A stretch of 64,000 nucleotides of DNA from Sarcocystis neurona (lineage: Eukaryota > Apicomplexa > Conoidasida > Eucoccidiorida > Sarcocystidae): the NCBI GenBank assembly GCA_000727475.1, contig KL647294.1:2040809-2104808 (forward strand). The letters are read 5' to 3'. Every line of letters begins with the position of its first letter. The stretch's first letter is position 1. Shown piece after piece: positions 55,701 to 64,000 of this stretch. Under the pieces are notes generated by a model. That model searched no databases. It saw only the letters and a list, made by a program, of their open reading frames with translations, and was not told where the DNA came from. The position numbers were made by a program, and so were the translations under genes.

Positions 55701-58081
55701 AGTCAACTGCACTGTGAGAGTCGTTAGTTGTGAATTTGCAACAGTCGGAATAGATAGTTAAACTGGTCACGTGATGTGCACAAGAGTGCGCAGCCGCGTA
55801 GGTGTCCATCCATATGGTGAAATGCACGCATTTGCATTCCTTCCGGTTTCTTAATCTGCATTGTGTATGTAATAGGGGCACCACTCAGTGTGCACGTATG
55901 ACCTCCGCTTCTGCTCCGGATCTGTAGCGTCTCCGTCCAAGCGCAGGTGATGCGCTGTTCGAGGCTCTCCGCTAAATGAGGAAGTCACCTGGTGTGTTGC
56001 TGTTGCATTACTGACTGCTCTCTGCGCTTATTCTTTTTGCCGTTATGACGAAGTCTCCCGTGGTGTGCGGTAGTGATGGCAGATGTCCGCGCTTCTGTAT
56101 TTTCCTCAGTCTCTTGGACTAGTTCCTCCGTCCTTCTGCAATACGGCCGCACGTGACTACCTAGGCTTTTGCGTTCACTCCTCTACTTGCTCCTGTCATT
56201 CTGCTTTGTCAGTGAGTGTTTCACGCTTGTAGCGTGCTACGTTACTGTCCATGCCTCCGACTCGCAGTTGCATACGAATATGTGTTGGTCTCGCGCGGTT
56301 TCATTCATTCCATCAACTTCCACTGTATCCTTGTCTTCACACCATAACAGGCACGCGGCTTGTTCTTGTGGTGCACGGTTTCAGTCTTTCCCAGACCTCG
56401 TCTTTGACAGCGTCGCAATAATCTCTGCACAGACAGCAGTGCCTGCGTCGGGCTTGCTGCTACGCGGCAACGTCGTGCTGCAGCAAGAGGCTGCGATGGA
56501 CGTCCCTGCTCAAGAAGCTCTCCGGGGCAGAGTTTCCAAGTAAATGGTCTCTCAGGCGAAGCAACACTTTCCACGTTTTCCTGAGTGCTTTGTGAGCATA
56601 TTCTACCCCAGTCCGACATACACATGCGAAAGTGAACGTATTCGTACCGTATTCCCGTGAAGGGAGCTAGACAAATGGTGCCTGTGTGCAGAGACCTGCC
56701 TACGCGCACGTGAATGGAAAGGGCCCAGGAATTGAAGCATAAACGAGCGCACATGATTCTATGCGTATACACGTATAGCATTTTCTGTTTCAACGAAAGT
56801 CAATTCGCTCGTAGAAGTGGTGACAGCAGTTTTTTATGCGGTCTAAAGAAGTGTTACATACTGGTGTGTGTTGTCCACAAATTGTGTGGGGAGTGTGCAT
56901 TCAGAAAGATAGCACTTGCAGAAGCCCCGCTCTACCGAAACAACTCCGAACCTTTAGATCCGAACAACGGGCAAGCCAGTAAGTACCTTCTGCTCGACTG
57001 TATCTCTTTAGAGGTCGCTCGACTGGTGAAAAAAATTTCGGTTTTTCCTAGTATCTGTGAATGTACGAGGTCGGACATCCGGCGTGGTGCCCTTCTGCAG
57101 CGCACGTTGATACACACGTTTGATGCGCGTACATCTGGACGCACACCTGGGACGAGGACAGAGCGACACTGCTGATGCAGCGTAGGCTAATCTCAACATA
57201 CGTGATGGCCAGTCCTATTCGTCACCCTGTACCAAAACATTGTAGTTTTAAAGATTTTTTATGGTGTAGTGCATTGCACAGTTACCTGCCTGAAGCGCAG
57301 TTGCGAGAATCTATTATGGGCACGTGCTCAGCAGACGTACGCATATCTGTGTGGCGTTGCTCTCTACGCAACTCTGGAATAGGTTCGTCGGATACATATG
57401 TGTGTGTCCACGCGTATGTGGTGGCGTCACAGTTTGCTCTCCTGTTTACAGTAGGGCTGTCAACTTCAACGACGAGCGCACAGTGGCTGCAAGAATCGAC
57501 TGCAATCAACGCTGCAGACGTAACCCGCTTTGTGGGGAAAGCGGTTTTGAGCACCGCCTTGCAGACGATCTCCATAAAGCCTACTTCTTTTGAAGTGGCT
57601 ATCACAGCGTGGACAAGATATTTCGTCATTGCGTTTCCTTTCATGTAAGTTCTGCTGCTTCGACCGTGCTCTCAATCGTAGAAGCCCAGTCGAAGTCATC
57701 TCTGGTGCCACTTGAGCAGCCAGTGCCACTTACTACAACCGCGGTGCCTGTAGAACTATTGCTAACGCCGCATGAACTGACGCCCACATTAACTACTACA
57801 ACTGGTACTCCTGCTGTCGCCACAAGTACCACTGTTACTTCTAGCGGTGCTGCACCAGCGGCGTAGGTTAAAAACTCGTTTTTTCAGGCATTTTATTCCG
57901 TCGATTTCCTCGTTGCGCGCGGTCTCCTTTTCCTGTGCTGCTGTAATTACATGTCTACTCGTACACAGTTGATTGCTTTTCGTGCAGTTTTTTTTCCAAG
58001 AAAGCTGGCTTCTGTAGTGTCGATCTGACACCCACGCTGCTGCACCTTGTAACTTCGTTTCACGCGACTGCAACAAGCTGA
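52609..58081 (+). CDS. TMEM231: TMEM231-like ciliary transition-zone protein, 7 exons
   Basis: Model: 52609-52759, 54107-54396, 55042-55200, 56385-56539, 56905-57050, 57452-57644 and, tentatively, 57988-58081; about 395 aa (human 316). TMEM231 belongs to the MKS/B9 complex that gates membrane proteins at the ciliary transition zone. Matching blocks: WRRSVVVHRVAYKQLF before a transmembrane helix (WFVSVLLWILALGLPFILAF), DGVLVILGKLEWTPSS, SVRLELDWPLP with VGLQIFYALP, DLVFDSVAIISAQTAVPASG then LLLRGNVVLQQEAA, and FVGKAVLSTALQTISIKPTS before the second hydrophobic segment (RYFVIAFPF). Two membrane segments flank a soluble domain, as in the family. Intron phases 1, 0, 0, 2, 1 and 2 agree throughout. 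It almost lacks homopolymer insertions. Similarity is moderate, but it is collinear over six exons. The last exon is uncertain. Confidence 0.85.
54107..54396 (+). CDS. TMEM231: TMEM231 exon 2
   Basis: Acceptor CTCCATAG, phase 1. A polar, Gln/Ser-containing linker, then VMDTGDGVLVILGKLEWTPS and SSATQQFSWSAERQEFL, resembling the 'VLLVALLG--FLAWST' strands of TMEM231. Donor GTGAGT, phase 0. An ORF is also open on the minus strand over the 5' part. Confidence 0.82.
55042..55200 (+). CDS. TMEM231: TMEM231 exon 3
   Basis: ASVAPTGDSVRLELDWPLPS, then VTQCEVGLQIFYALP, and a perfect GTAAGT donor. The acceptor TTTTTCAAG is less typical (AAG rather than CAG/TAG). It was chosen because it is in phase 0 and keeps the family spacing. 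An upstream acceptor would add FVLRVHMRRDAFFK but breaks phase. Confidence 0.85.
55619..55739. repeat. Imperfect 60-bp tandem duplication in TMEM231 intron 3
   Basis: Two copies of a unit with GTCAGGAAGAGAGGGTTGAG at 55624 and GTCAGCAAGAGAGGCTTGAG at 55684, both ending TTGTGAATTT. Several substitutions separate them. Confidence 0.75.
56385..56539 (+). CDS. TMEM231: TMEM231 exon 4: most conserved block
   Basis: Acceptor GGTTTCAG. SFPDLVFDSVAIISAQTAVP, ASGLLLRGNVVLQQEAAM and DVPAQEALRGRVS; the aromatic/hydrophobic pattern and the 'PGSQLYVNGDLRLQQ'-like segment are the strongest match to the family. Donor GTAAAT, phase 2. Confidence 0.88.
56905..57050 (+). CDS. TMEM231: TMEM231 exon 5
   Basis: Acceptor TGCATTCAG. 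KIALAEAPLYRNNSEPLDPN and KYLLLDCISLEVARLVKKI. Donor GTATCT, phase 1. The phases at both edges fit the neighbours uniquely among the nearby AG/GT pairs. Similarity alone would be weak. Confidence 0.75.
57452..57644 (+). CDS. TMEM231: TMEM231 exon 6: approach to second membrane segment
   Basis: Acceptor CCTGTTTACAG. SAQWLQESTAINAADVTRFV, GKAVLSTALQTISIKPTSFE, VAITAWTRYFVIAFPF. Donor AT then GTAAGT, phase 2. The minus strand is also open here, but both splice signals support the plus strand. Confidence 0.85.
57988..58081 (+). CDS. TMEM231: TMEM231 exon 7, tentative
   Basis: Acceptor TTTTCGTGCAG. In the required phase it reads FFSKKAGFCSVDLTPTLLHL and a short Thr/Ser tail, then TGA at 58079-58081. 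It extends the hydrophobic segment by only three residues, so the second membrane helix looks short. A Thr-rich ORF at 57678-57866 is nearer, but no AG puts it in phase. Confidence 0.35.
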
Positions 58082-58245
58082 TTTCTTTTTACACGCGCCA
58101 CGTTTTGATGCAGTTGTCCCCGTAGATAAGCGAAGGCGGAGCTCAACGCCTAAGTAGCACTGCAATCTCGGTGTGCATCTGAGACGTTACGTGAAGGACG
58201 CTACTGCACCAACGTAATGCTTGCAACCGTGCCAGTCAATTCACA

Positions 58246-58772
58246 TGAGTTAGCAAATGTTTATTATGACATGTGTACACGTAGCAAATCGGTTTCCTAT
58301 GTGTGTATCCATGTGTGTATATATGCATTCGGCACACCCGTGTCGTTTGTGTACGTTAGCAAATGTGTCTTGTTTCATGCCGACATGTAGCGAACGAGTT
58401 TCGTATATATGTACCCACGTGTGTATATATGCATTCAGCGCACACGTGTCGTTTGTGTACGTTAGCAAATGTGTCTTGTTTCATGCCGACATGTAGCGAA
58501 CCAGTTTCGTATCTATGTATCCATGTGTGTATATATGCATTCGGCACACACGTGTCCTTTGTATACGTTAGCAAATGTTTATTATTACATGCCGACATGT
58601 GGCGAACCAGTTTCGTATATATGTATCCGCGTGTGTATATATGCATTCAGCACACACGTGTCGTTTGTATACGTTAGCAAATGTTTATTATTACACGCGG
58701 ACATGTAGAAAACCAGTTTCGTATCTGTTTATCCATGTGTGTATACATGCTTTCAGCACAAACGTCTGGTGT
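58246..58772. repeat. 106-bp tandem repeat, about five copies
   Basis: The motif GTTAGCAAATGT recurs at an exact 106-bp step (near 58250, 58355, 58461, 58567 and 58673). Each copy carries CATGTAGCGAACCAGTTTCG and a TGTGTGTATATATGCATTCAG stretch. Copies are nearly identical, and the step length (106 = 3 x 35 + 1) rotates frame between copies, so it does not encode a repeated peptide. Confidence 0.92.
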
Positions 58773-59113
58773 GTATGCGTAATTTACCGTCTCTCAGCGC
58801 AGGATAGCGGCCCCGTTGGCACGTCGGGAGAACAGTGACGCGAAGCTTTGTGAATGTGCGCTCGTGTGTGTGTTGGTCTGTGTGTGTGCGTATGTCTGAT
58901 TCTTCTTGTATGTCACCCAGTGTCCTGATGAGGCTCTTCAAAACATGCCTCTTTGCAGGGAGGTACGTTTCAACATTTAGCGTGAATACCTTGGGGTCAA
59001 GCGGGAGATAATACGACTCGCAGGCGCAACTTCAGCAGTCCACGCTTGCTTTTTGCAAGCGTGCGTACTTGCAGTGAGATCGCTAAATACATCCCTTCTG
59101 CAAAAAGAGTTTA

Positions 59114-59161
59114 GTAGAGATCGGTGAAAGTAGAGATCGGTGAAAGTAGAGGTCGGTGAAA
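59114..59161. repeat. Three tandem 16-bp copies
   Basis: GTAGAGATCGGTGAAA occurs three times head to tail; the third copy has one A-to-G change. Confidence 0.9.
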
Positions 59162-59739
59162 CGGTCGTATGTCCTGCGCCTTGGGATTGAAGAGCCGATT
59201 GGTGGTCGACCTCGATAAGCAATCTCTCATTTGTTACTGTGCTCGCCACACTTGGGAAAGTTCCTCCTGATGCGAAAACGAGCAATGGAACTGAACACGT
59301 GTCTACACGCACAAGCGGAGCCCGTTATTCTGCAGTCGAGCGGGTTCTCCACAGTGTCAAAAGATGAACTGCTTCCTGCTGAGATAGCGTGCGGCAATGA
59401 ACTTGCTCAATGGCTGTATTTTATGATTTGATAAGCCTGCGGACCTCTCTCCGGGAAGGCGAAATATGAAGGAGAAAAAGTGCTCCGACTCAAGGTCTGG
59501 CCACTTAGCAAATGATCCACCCCGTTCAAAAAGATCCACGCACGTGATGTGCAAGCTAATGGTAAGTAACCACATTTCGACCACGCAATACACACAGTAC
59601 CACCAGACACCACAACAGGAACCAGCACACAAAGAGTCAAGTTTCTGATGCATGTACTCACAACAAAGGGTGATGAGTTCACTTTATTATCATAGGCGCA
59701 CAACAGAGAAGTATTCCCACCATGTACGTTGTTCAAACC

Positions 59740-60372
59740 TTAGGCACAGAATGAGACTTTATCGATCACAAACCTAAATGATACGCAAAAGAAACATTCC
59801 AAAGAGACAACGGGTCGAGTATGATTCATCCCGTACATGCCCCCTCCAAGTATATAATCATTGTGAAAATCTGTGAACAGCCTTTTTCCGTAAACGAATA
59901 AAACCGAATATCTACAGGCAGGCCTCCTTTCATTCGTAGTCCAGTGCACGCATGTTTCACAGCGGTCCTCCAAGCCGCACGGAAACAGGAGCTTCGATGA
60001 AACTTTATAAGGGAACATAATTAGGCCTCCACCGGAATCACCATCCGAAATACATTTGAAACACATTGAAGATGTCAATCGCTCAAATGCTGCACGCGAA
60101 TTGCTGAGAACTGAACAAAGACCTGGACAAATTAGCAAGGAAATGTGGACAAATTTACACGTGTGTGGTTGGTCGCCAACCTCACGTGTATATAAATATA
60201 CATGTGTAAATACATCTATACATCTATATACAAGCGTATACACGTGCAACCGCGTACCCTGTGTGTACTTGCTAACAATAAAGTGATCCTGTATCATAAC
60301 AGGGGACGGACGCAGGAAGTTCAGGTGCAAAGTTGCTCTAAATTTACAAGGGGCTCCTTTAGTCCCGCGCAT
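59740..60372 (-). CDS. Anonymous ORF (210 aa)
   Basis: ATG to stop on the minus strand in DNA without triplet bias, unusually long for this half of the window. Rich in Cys, Phe and Tyr; contains KCISDGDSGGGLIMFPYK. The GDSGG string recalls the active site of trypsin-like proteases, but no His or Asp blocks are present and the rest does not fit. It may be chance or a terminal exon. Confidence 0.25.
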   Translation of the reverse strand: MRGTKGAPCKFRATLHLNFLRPSPVMIQDHFIVSKYTQGTRLHVYTLVYRCIDVFTHVYLYTREVGDQPHTCKFVHISLLICPGLCSVLSNSRAAFERLTSSMCFKCISDGDSGGGLIMFPYKVSSKLLFPCGLEDRCETCVHWTTNERRPACRYSVLFVYGKRLFTDFHNDYILGGGMYGMNHTRPVVSLECFFCVSFRFVIDKVSFCA

Positions 60373-60927
60373 CTATTAAGCGTTTCATGAGTTTAACGCT
60401 TATCCTCCTCTTAACCTGTGACCCCGCGGCTGTTGACAAAAAAGCCAATCAGCTGCCGCTGTGCAGAAAGCAACCAAGTTCTTCTTTTTTACTTTGAAGG
60501 GCGCCCTTCGCGGTGCCTGTTAAACGCCGCAGTACCTGGAGAAATTTGGTTCCCTAATGAAACGATAGGAATCATGCGGGAACACCTTCAAGCTGGATAG
60601 TGCTGGCGCCCCCCAATTTTCTGCATTTTTTGCCGCGACCTGCTACAATGCACACGCGTGACATAAAAGCAGTACGCAGAGTGATCCTCTCCACAATCCG
60701 TGGCCAGATCGCGGTCTAGGGAGCCGTCCTGCTGCTACGAATTCTTGTGAGTTCACTTTAGACTGGCAGCGAAGTTGTAGGCCACAATTGTTCATCAGCA
60801 TTCGGCTGGCAGATATCGTTCCTACATCCAGCGCAGATGTGCGCATATGCGAAACACCGATACAAATCCGACATCTCCAGTTTCGCACCTCAGCGGCAGA
60901 GAAGCTGAGTTTGATACCTTCAAACCC

Positions 60928-62436
60928 TTAGGCCTTGCTATCTCCAGCTTCTTGACTATATAGGGAGTCCACGGTCGCTTGTCGTCCGCGACGTGCGCCA
61001 TCGCTTTTTTCGTCTGTTGTTGCTGTGGTCCTCGGTGATCCAACAGAGCCAGTAGAGGACTTCCTTTCTACGTCATAGTCTTCTTCGTCCTCTTCTTCCT
61101 CTTCTTCTTCCTCTTCTTCTGCTGACGAAGAAATCTGGCGGCCAAACCCGTCGAAGTAGGACAGATCCACAAACTTGTCCCCACCCTCTGCTAAGGCACG
61201 CACGTTAACGCGACCGCGCTTATACACTTCCTCCACCCACGAGCTGTACCACACCAGCAGCGACAGCAGCAGGAGGTGGATGAGGCAGGAACAGCTCTAC
61301 AACTGAGAGGGTGTCAACTACGCTGAACGCGAGACGTGAGAACACTTGCTCACTACAAAGGAACAAATACTTGTTAGTGCAAAATCGGACGGAAGAGAGC
61401 ATCGAGCTGCAACGTTCATTACCTGATTTCTTGTTGCGTGAGAGAGCGAAGGCGGTGATCGTCGTCTGTCAAAATTGCAGCGCAGACATAGCACGCAAAA
61501 TAGTTGCAGCGGAGGCGGGCCTCTCTGTTCACGCGTACAGGTAGTCTACGCCTGGACAGCCGTGATGACTTGAATGAACACAAGGTGACCAGCTGGAAGG
61601 TGGATGTGTCAACGGAAACGAACAACGACATGTAGATTGGTAGTAGCTACAGCTGGTGTGATAAAAACTTCTGCGTCGAAACCCTGTGTGTCAAAAGTCA
61701 GATATCACATAGGAAGACCACACGCGTATCGTGCACCACCGTATACACATGTATGCACACGGAGCGGCTATATCCACGCATATTTGTCCGGACTGTGCTC
61801 TGACGTATTCTCAAGTTGCAGATATGCAGTACATCAATCGTTGTGGACTTCCGGTGTACATAAAACACAAGCGGATTCTGCGCGTTTAAACACGCATTTC
61901 CCTCGACACGTACAATCAAGCACAACTGGCGGGTAATGCAGGAAGACGTACACACGCTGTCGTGTGTGGCTAGAGTGGCAAACCCCCAAATTCTCTCTTG
62001 CTACATCCTAAGTATTCATGTCTGCTGGGTCGCAGTATGAAAAGGGTGAGCACACGCACCTCTACAACGGGCCAGGGAGACAATAATCGATAAATCCCTT
62101 CGTGGCGGTGTGTCACCATGTCTCATGAGACGCGACAACAGAAGTAGGCAAGCGAAAAAATCCGTCAGAGTCCTACGTGTGAGATTCGCGCTCGTCAAAT
62201 GCGCACATCTTACGTCACACAAAAGTGTACAAAATCCGCCAGACAAACATACCAACAACTTCCAGGCGGCACCTGCCCAATTCAGACGTTTCCACCAGGC
62301 GAATTGAATCCTCCAGTGATGTCATTTGGTCCCGGCTTCCGTGAACTATGAGTGTGTATGGGTAATGTCGCAAAGACATTTGATCATCCTTTTGAATGAA
62401 GCGCTTATACAGCCGCTGCGCTGGCGTGAGTAACAG
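60928..62436 (-). CDS. Alpha/beta hydrolase-like protein, C-terminal part (3 exons, 5' end unresolved)
   Basis: Model: complement of 60928-61294, 61423-61465 and 62253-62436, 197 aa of a longer protein. YPYTLIVHGSRDQMTSLEDS carries the strand and Asp loop typical of alpha/beta serine hydrolases. Splicing to the 43-bp exon gives LEVVDDDHRLRSLTQQEI, placing a His in the usual catalytic position. After that comes a strongly hydrophobic helix (CLIHLLLLSLLVWYSSWVEE), a linker, a run of about 12 Glu/Asp and a Ser/Thr-rich tail ending EAGDSKA before TAA. Intron phases 1 and 2 agree. The nucleophile (GxSxG) has not been found; exons further upstream on the minus strand should carry it. The substrate is unknown. 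The hydrolase call rests on two motifs. Confidence 0.6.
61423..61465 (-). CDS. Hydrolase 43-bp exon with the catalytic-His motif
   Basis: Acceptor ATTTTGACAG, then DDDHRLRSLTQQEI split by phase, then a GTAATG donor. Read without splicing, the frame gives an unrelated Cys-rich peptide. Both neighbours fit only if this microexon is used. Confidence 0.6.
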
Positions 62437-62919
62437 CTGCGACCAAGACCGGGAAGCAAACGTAGAGCAAGGAATACGGTAAAGAATCGACCTCAACAAA
62501 ATACACGTCCGTCCGCTTGTGGGTGTGTACGCGGATTCATTTGCATTTCCAGACATAGAGACACCTGCACACATCCACCCTGCAACCCCCGCTGTCCCCG
62601 AGCGTCATGGCTACAACGAAATTCAAGAGGAAAAACGTGAGTCTGCAGACACACGAGGCAACGACTGTATCAGCTAGCTGCAGTGCACTGAGGGTCGTTC
62701 TCCTACAGAATTCCTATGCGGAAGTCTATCTTGCAGGAAGACACTGTCCAACACTCTTTACGTCCATATCCACAGTGTCAATTGTCTTACTCAATACAAC
62801 ACTACTGTGAACTCCCTGCTTTATCACTGCAGCTGCTTGCAGTCTCCAATCTAATTACACCTGCTGAAGTCACTTGTTCTATGAGTCAACGTCTTGTGTC
62901 ACTTGATCGTGCACCGCAC

Positions 62920-63059
62920 CTAAACACTGAATACGACACGTCCGCCTTGAACGGTAGTGCTAAGCCTGCCACCGGTAGCCTCTGGTGTGTGTCATCTGGA
63001 AAACGGGCCAACAGCTTCCTGTCTACTCGTGCCTTGGTGAGTGCAGCTACAGTCGCCTT
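62920..63059 (-). CDS. Upstream exon of a minus-strand gene, product unknown
   Basis: Acceptor GCGTTTCAG, phase 0, KATVAALTKARVDRKLLARF, PDDTHQRLPVAGLALPFKAD and SYSVF, donor GTGCGG in phase 2. It does not join directly in phase to the exon at 62436, so at least one more exon is missing, or this belongs to another gene. Confidence 0.45.
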
Positions 63060-63417
63060 CTGAAACGCACGCGTACACATACCAATGGCATTTTTGGCAC
63101 ATCCATGTGAAAGGCCACTATGGCGCCGAAAGATGCCGCTGCGATGACCTGCGGGCGGAACGCTTCAAATGCCTCCGTTGCCCGACGCACAGCTGTGTCA
63201 AGCAGCAGTTTCGAAACAAATTGTCCGCCGAAATGATACGACGCAAGGACGCTGAGAATCTAAAGCAAAATGATAGACACACCAGCAAGTTGTCACAAAC
63301 GCAGAGGTGTGAGATATTCCAAGCGAGAGCCTGTTGAAGACCTGAGCCTCGCGAGCACCTCGCAAGGGAGTGCGCCCTCCCCATGGCGACACGTATTCCC
63401 AGGCATGAAGAAATTAC

Positions 63418-63507
63418 CTGTCTGAGTGCAAGAGTAAGACGCAACCAAAAATTTTCACGCTGTTCCGCCTCATACAAGGTCCGCCGCAGGCTCACGAAAT
63501 CACACGT
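63418..63507 (-). CDS. Upstream exon of a minus-strand gene, product unknown (5' edge approximate)
   Basis: WVRTCDFVSLRRTLYEAEQR, then ENFWLRLTLALRQ, before a GTAATT donor in phase 0, which matches the phase of the exon at 63059. Charged and amphipathic. I do not recognise the family. Confidence 0.45.
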
Positions 63508-63902
63508 TCGCACCCACTTTCGCAGTATTCAAGCTGTTTAACATCTCAGTGCATTCTACGGCCGTCTCGATAGATTGGTGATGCCCCTTCACCGGCTTTT
63601 CCGCCATCATTTTTTTTCGCAACAGCTCCTGCACACGTGCCAGCAGGGGTTGCTGACAAAGAAATGTGTTTCATATTCTAACAGAATTCAGCCCTACGAT
63701 GTAAAAAAACACTTCACTTTTTCGTCCCAATGCAGTAAGAAGACGCAGCTGTCTATCACGTACGCCCGAATCACGTTCTAAGCAGTTGTGGTTGAAGAGT
63801 TCGTCTTCGAAGTACAGGCGTCTCATTAGTGGCTGCGCTTAAAAGGTATACTGATTCTGAGGACAAGACATAAGAGCAATTGATCGTAGTATTTACACTC
63901 AC

Positions 63903-63927
63903 GCAGTCCACTGGCGCTTGTCACAAT
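63903..63927 (-). CDS. Possible 25-bp microexon
   Basis: TGCTCACCTGTTTCAG on the minus strand is a strong acceptor, and GTGAGT follows 25 bases later. It was found by splice signals only. It may belong to the same gene as the exons at 62.9-63.5 kb, which would then extend beyond the window. Confidence 0.3.
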
Positions 63928-64000
63928 CTGAAACAGGTGAGCAAAGAAGGGCACAAGTAGGCCTATTGAGAAATTTCGTGCTTACCGCAATTAGAGTACC

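Larger units (their letters stand above)
58082..60927. other. Intergenic region between convergent TMEM231 and hydrolase genes
   Basis: Contains the 106-bp satellite, a 16-bp triplication, and minus-strand ORFs at 59357-59736 and 59740-60372 without family resemblance. Confidence 0.45.

Noticed and set aside
57678..57866. Thr/Pro-rich ORF ending at a TAG, possible mucin-like tail of TMEM231
   Set aside because: No AG in the interval brings this frame into phase with exon 6, and TMEM231 has no such tail.
59740..60372. GDSGG string suggesting a trypsin-like protease
   Set aside because: The His and Asp blocks and the disulphide pattern are missing; one five-residue match is not enough.
1..64000. 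tRNA, rRNA, CRISPR arrays and telomeric TTTAGGG repeats
   Set aside because: Looked for by eye (tRNA T-loop boxes, conserved rRNA stretches, regular spacer arrays, telomere units); none was seen. A covariance-model scan for tRNA would be decisive.

Overview
The window looks like nuclear DNA of a coccidian apicomplexan, most probably an Eimeria species. The evidence is dense CAG/CTG triplet arrays that run through exons, introns and intergenic DNA, coding exons swollen by runs of Ala, Gln and Ser, abundant (TA)n, (TG)n and (GATA)n microsatellites, and split eukaryotic genes with GT-AG introns. The species cannot be named from the sequence. All gene calls below were made by reading exon peptides against remembered protein families and requiring the intron phases to agree. 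No database search was run.

Layout. (1) 601-6074, minus: ERCC1/RAD10, four exons, about 499 aa. (2) 6.1-12.8 kb: no secure gene, with a degenerate tandem repeat at 8.08-8.64 kb and two anonymous ORFs. (3) 12811-14379, plus: an Ala/Ser/Pro-rich ORF with a coiled-coil-like end, uncertain. (4) 14639-29484, plus: NDOR1/TAH18 diflavin reductase, eight exons over 15 kb, about 1,699 aa. (5) 29.5-34.3 kb: intergenic, with a CAG island at 30.5-32 kb and no secure gene. (6) 34351-46020, minus: EMC8/EMC9-type subunit of the ER membrane complex, six exons, about 517 aa. (7) 46-52.6 kb: CTG arrays, an assembly gap (49096-49497) inside the largest array, then plain DNA. (8) 52609 to about 58081, plus: TMEM231, a ciliary transition-zone membrane protein, seven exons. 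(9) 58.25-58.77 kb: a 106-bp tandem repeat. (10) 60928-62436, and probably beyond, minus: the C-terminal half of an alpha/beta hydrolase-like protein with a hydrophobic helix and an acidic tail.

The window has two textures. Up to about 49.8 kb it is repeat-rich, and its three secure genes carry large homopolymeric amino-acid insertions. From about 49.8 kb to the end it is nearly free of triplet arrays, and TMEM231 is compact. This matches the repeat-rich/repeat-poor segmentation described for Eimeria chromosomes, with the switch near the CTG array and gap.

The genes do not form one pathway. ERCC1 is the non-catalytic partner of XPF nuclease in DNA repair. NDOR1 feeds electrons to CIAPIN1/Dre2 in cytosolic Fe-S assembly. 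EMC8/9 belongs to the ER membrane protein insertase. TMEM231 belongs to the MKS module of the ciliary transition zone, which fits an organism whose only flagella are on male gametes.
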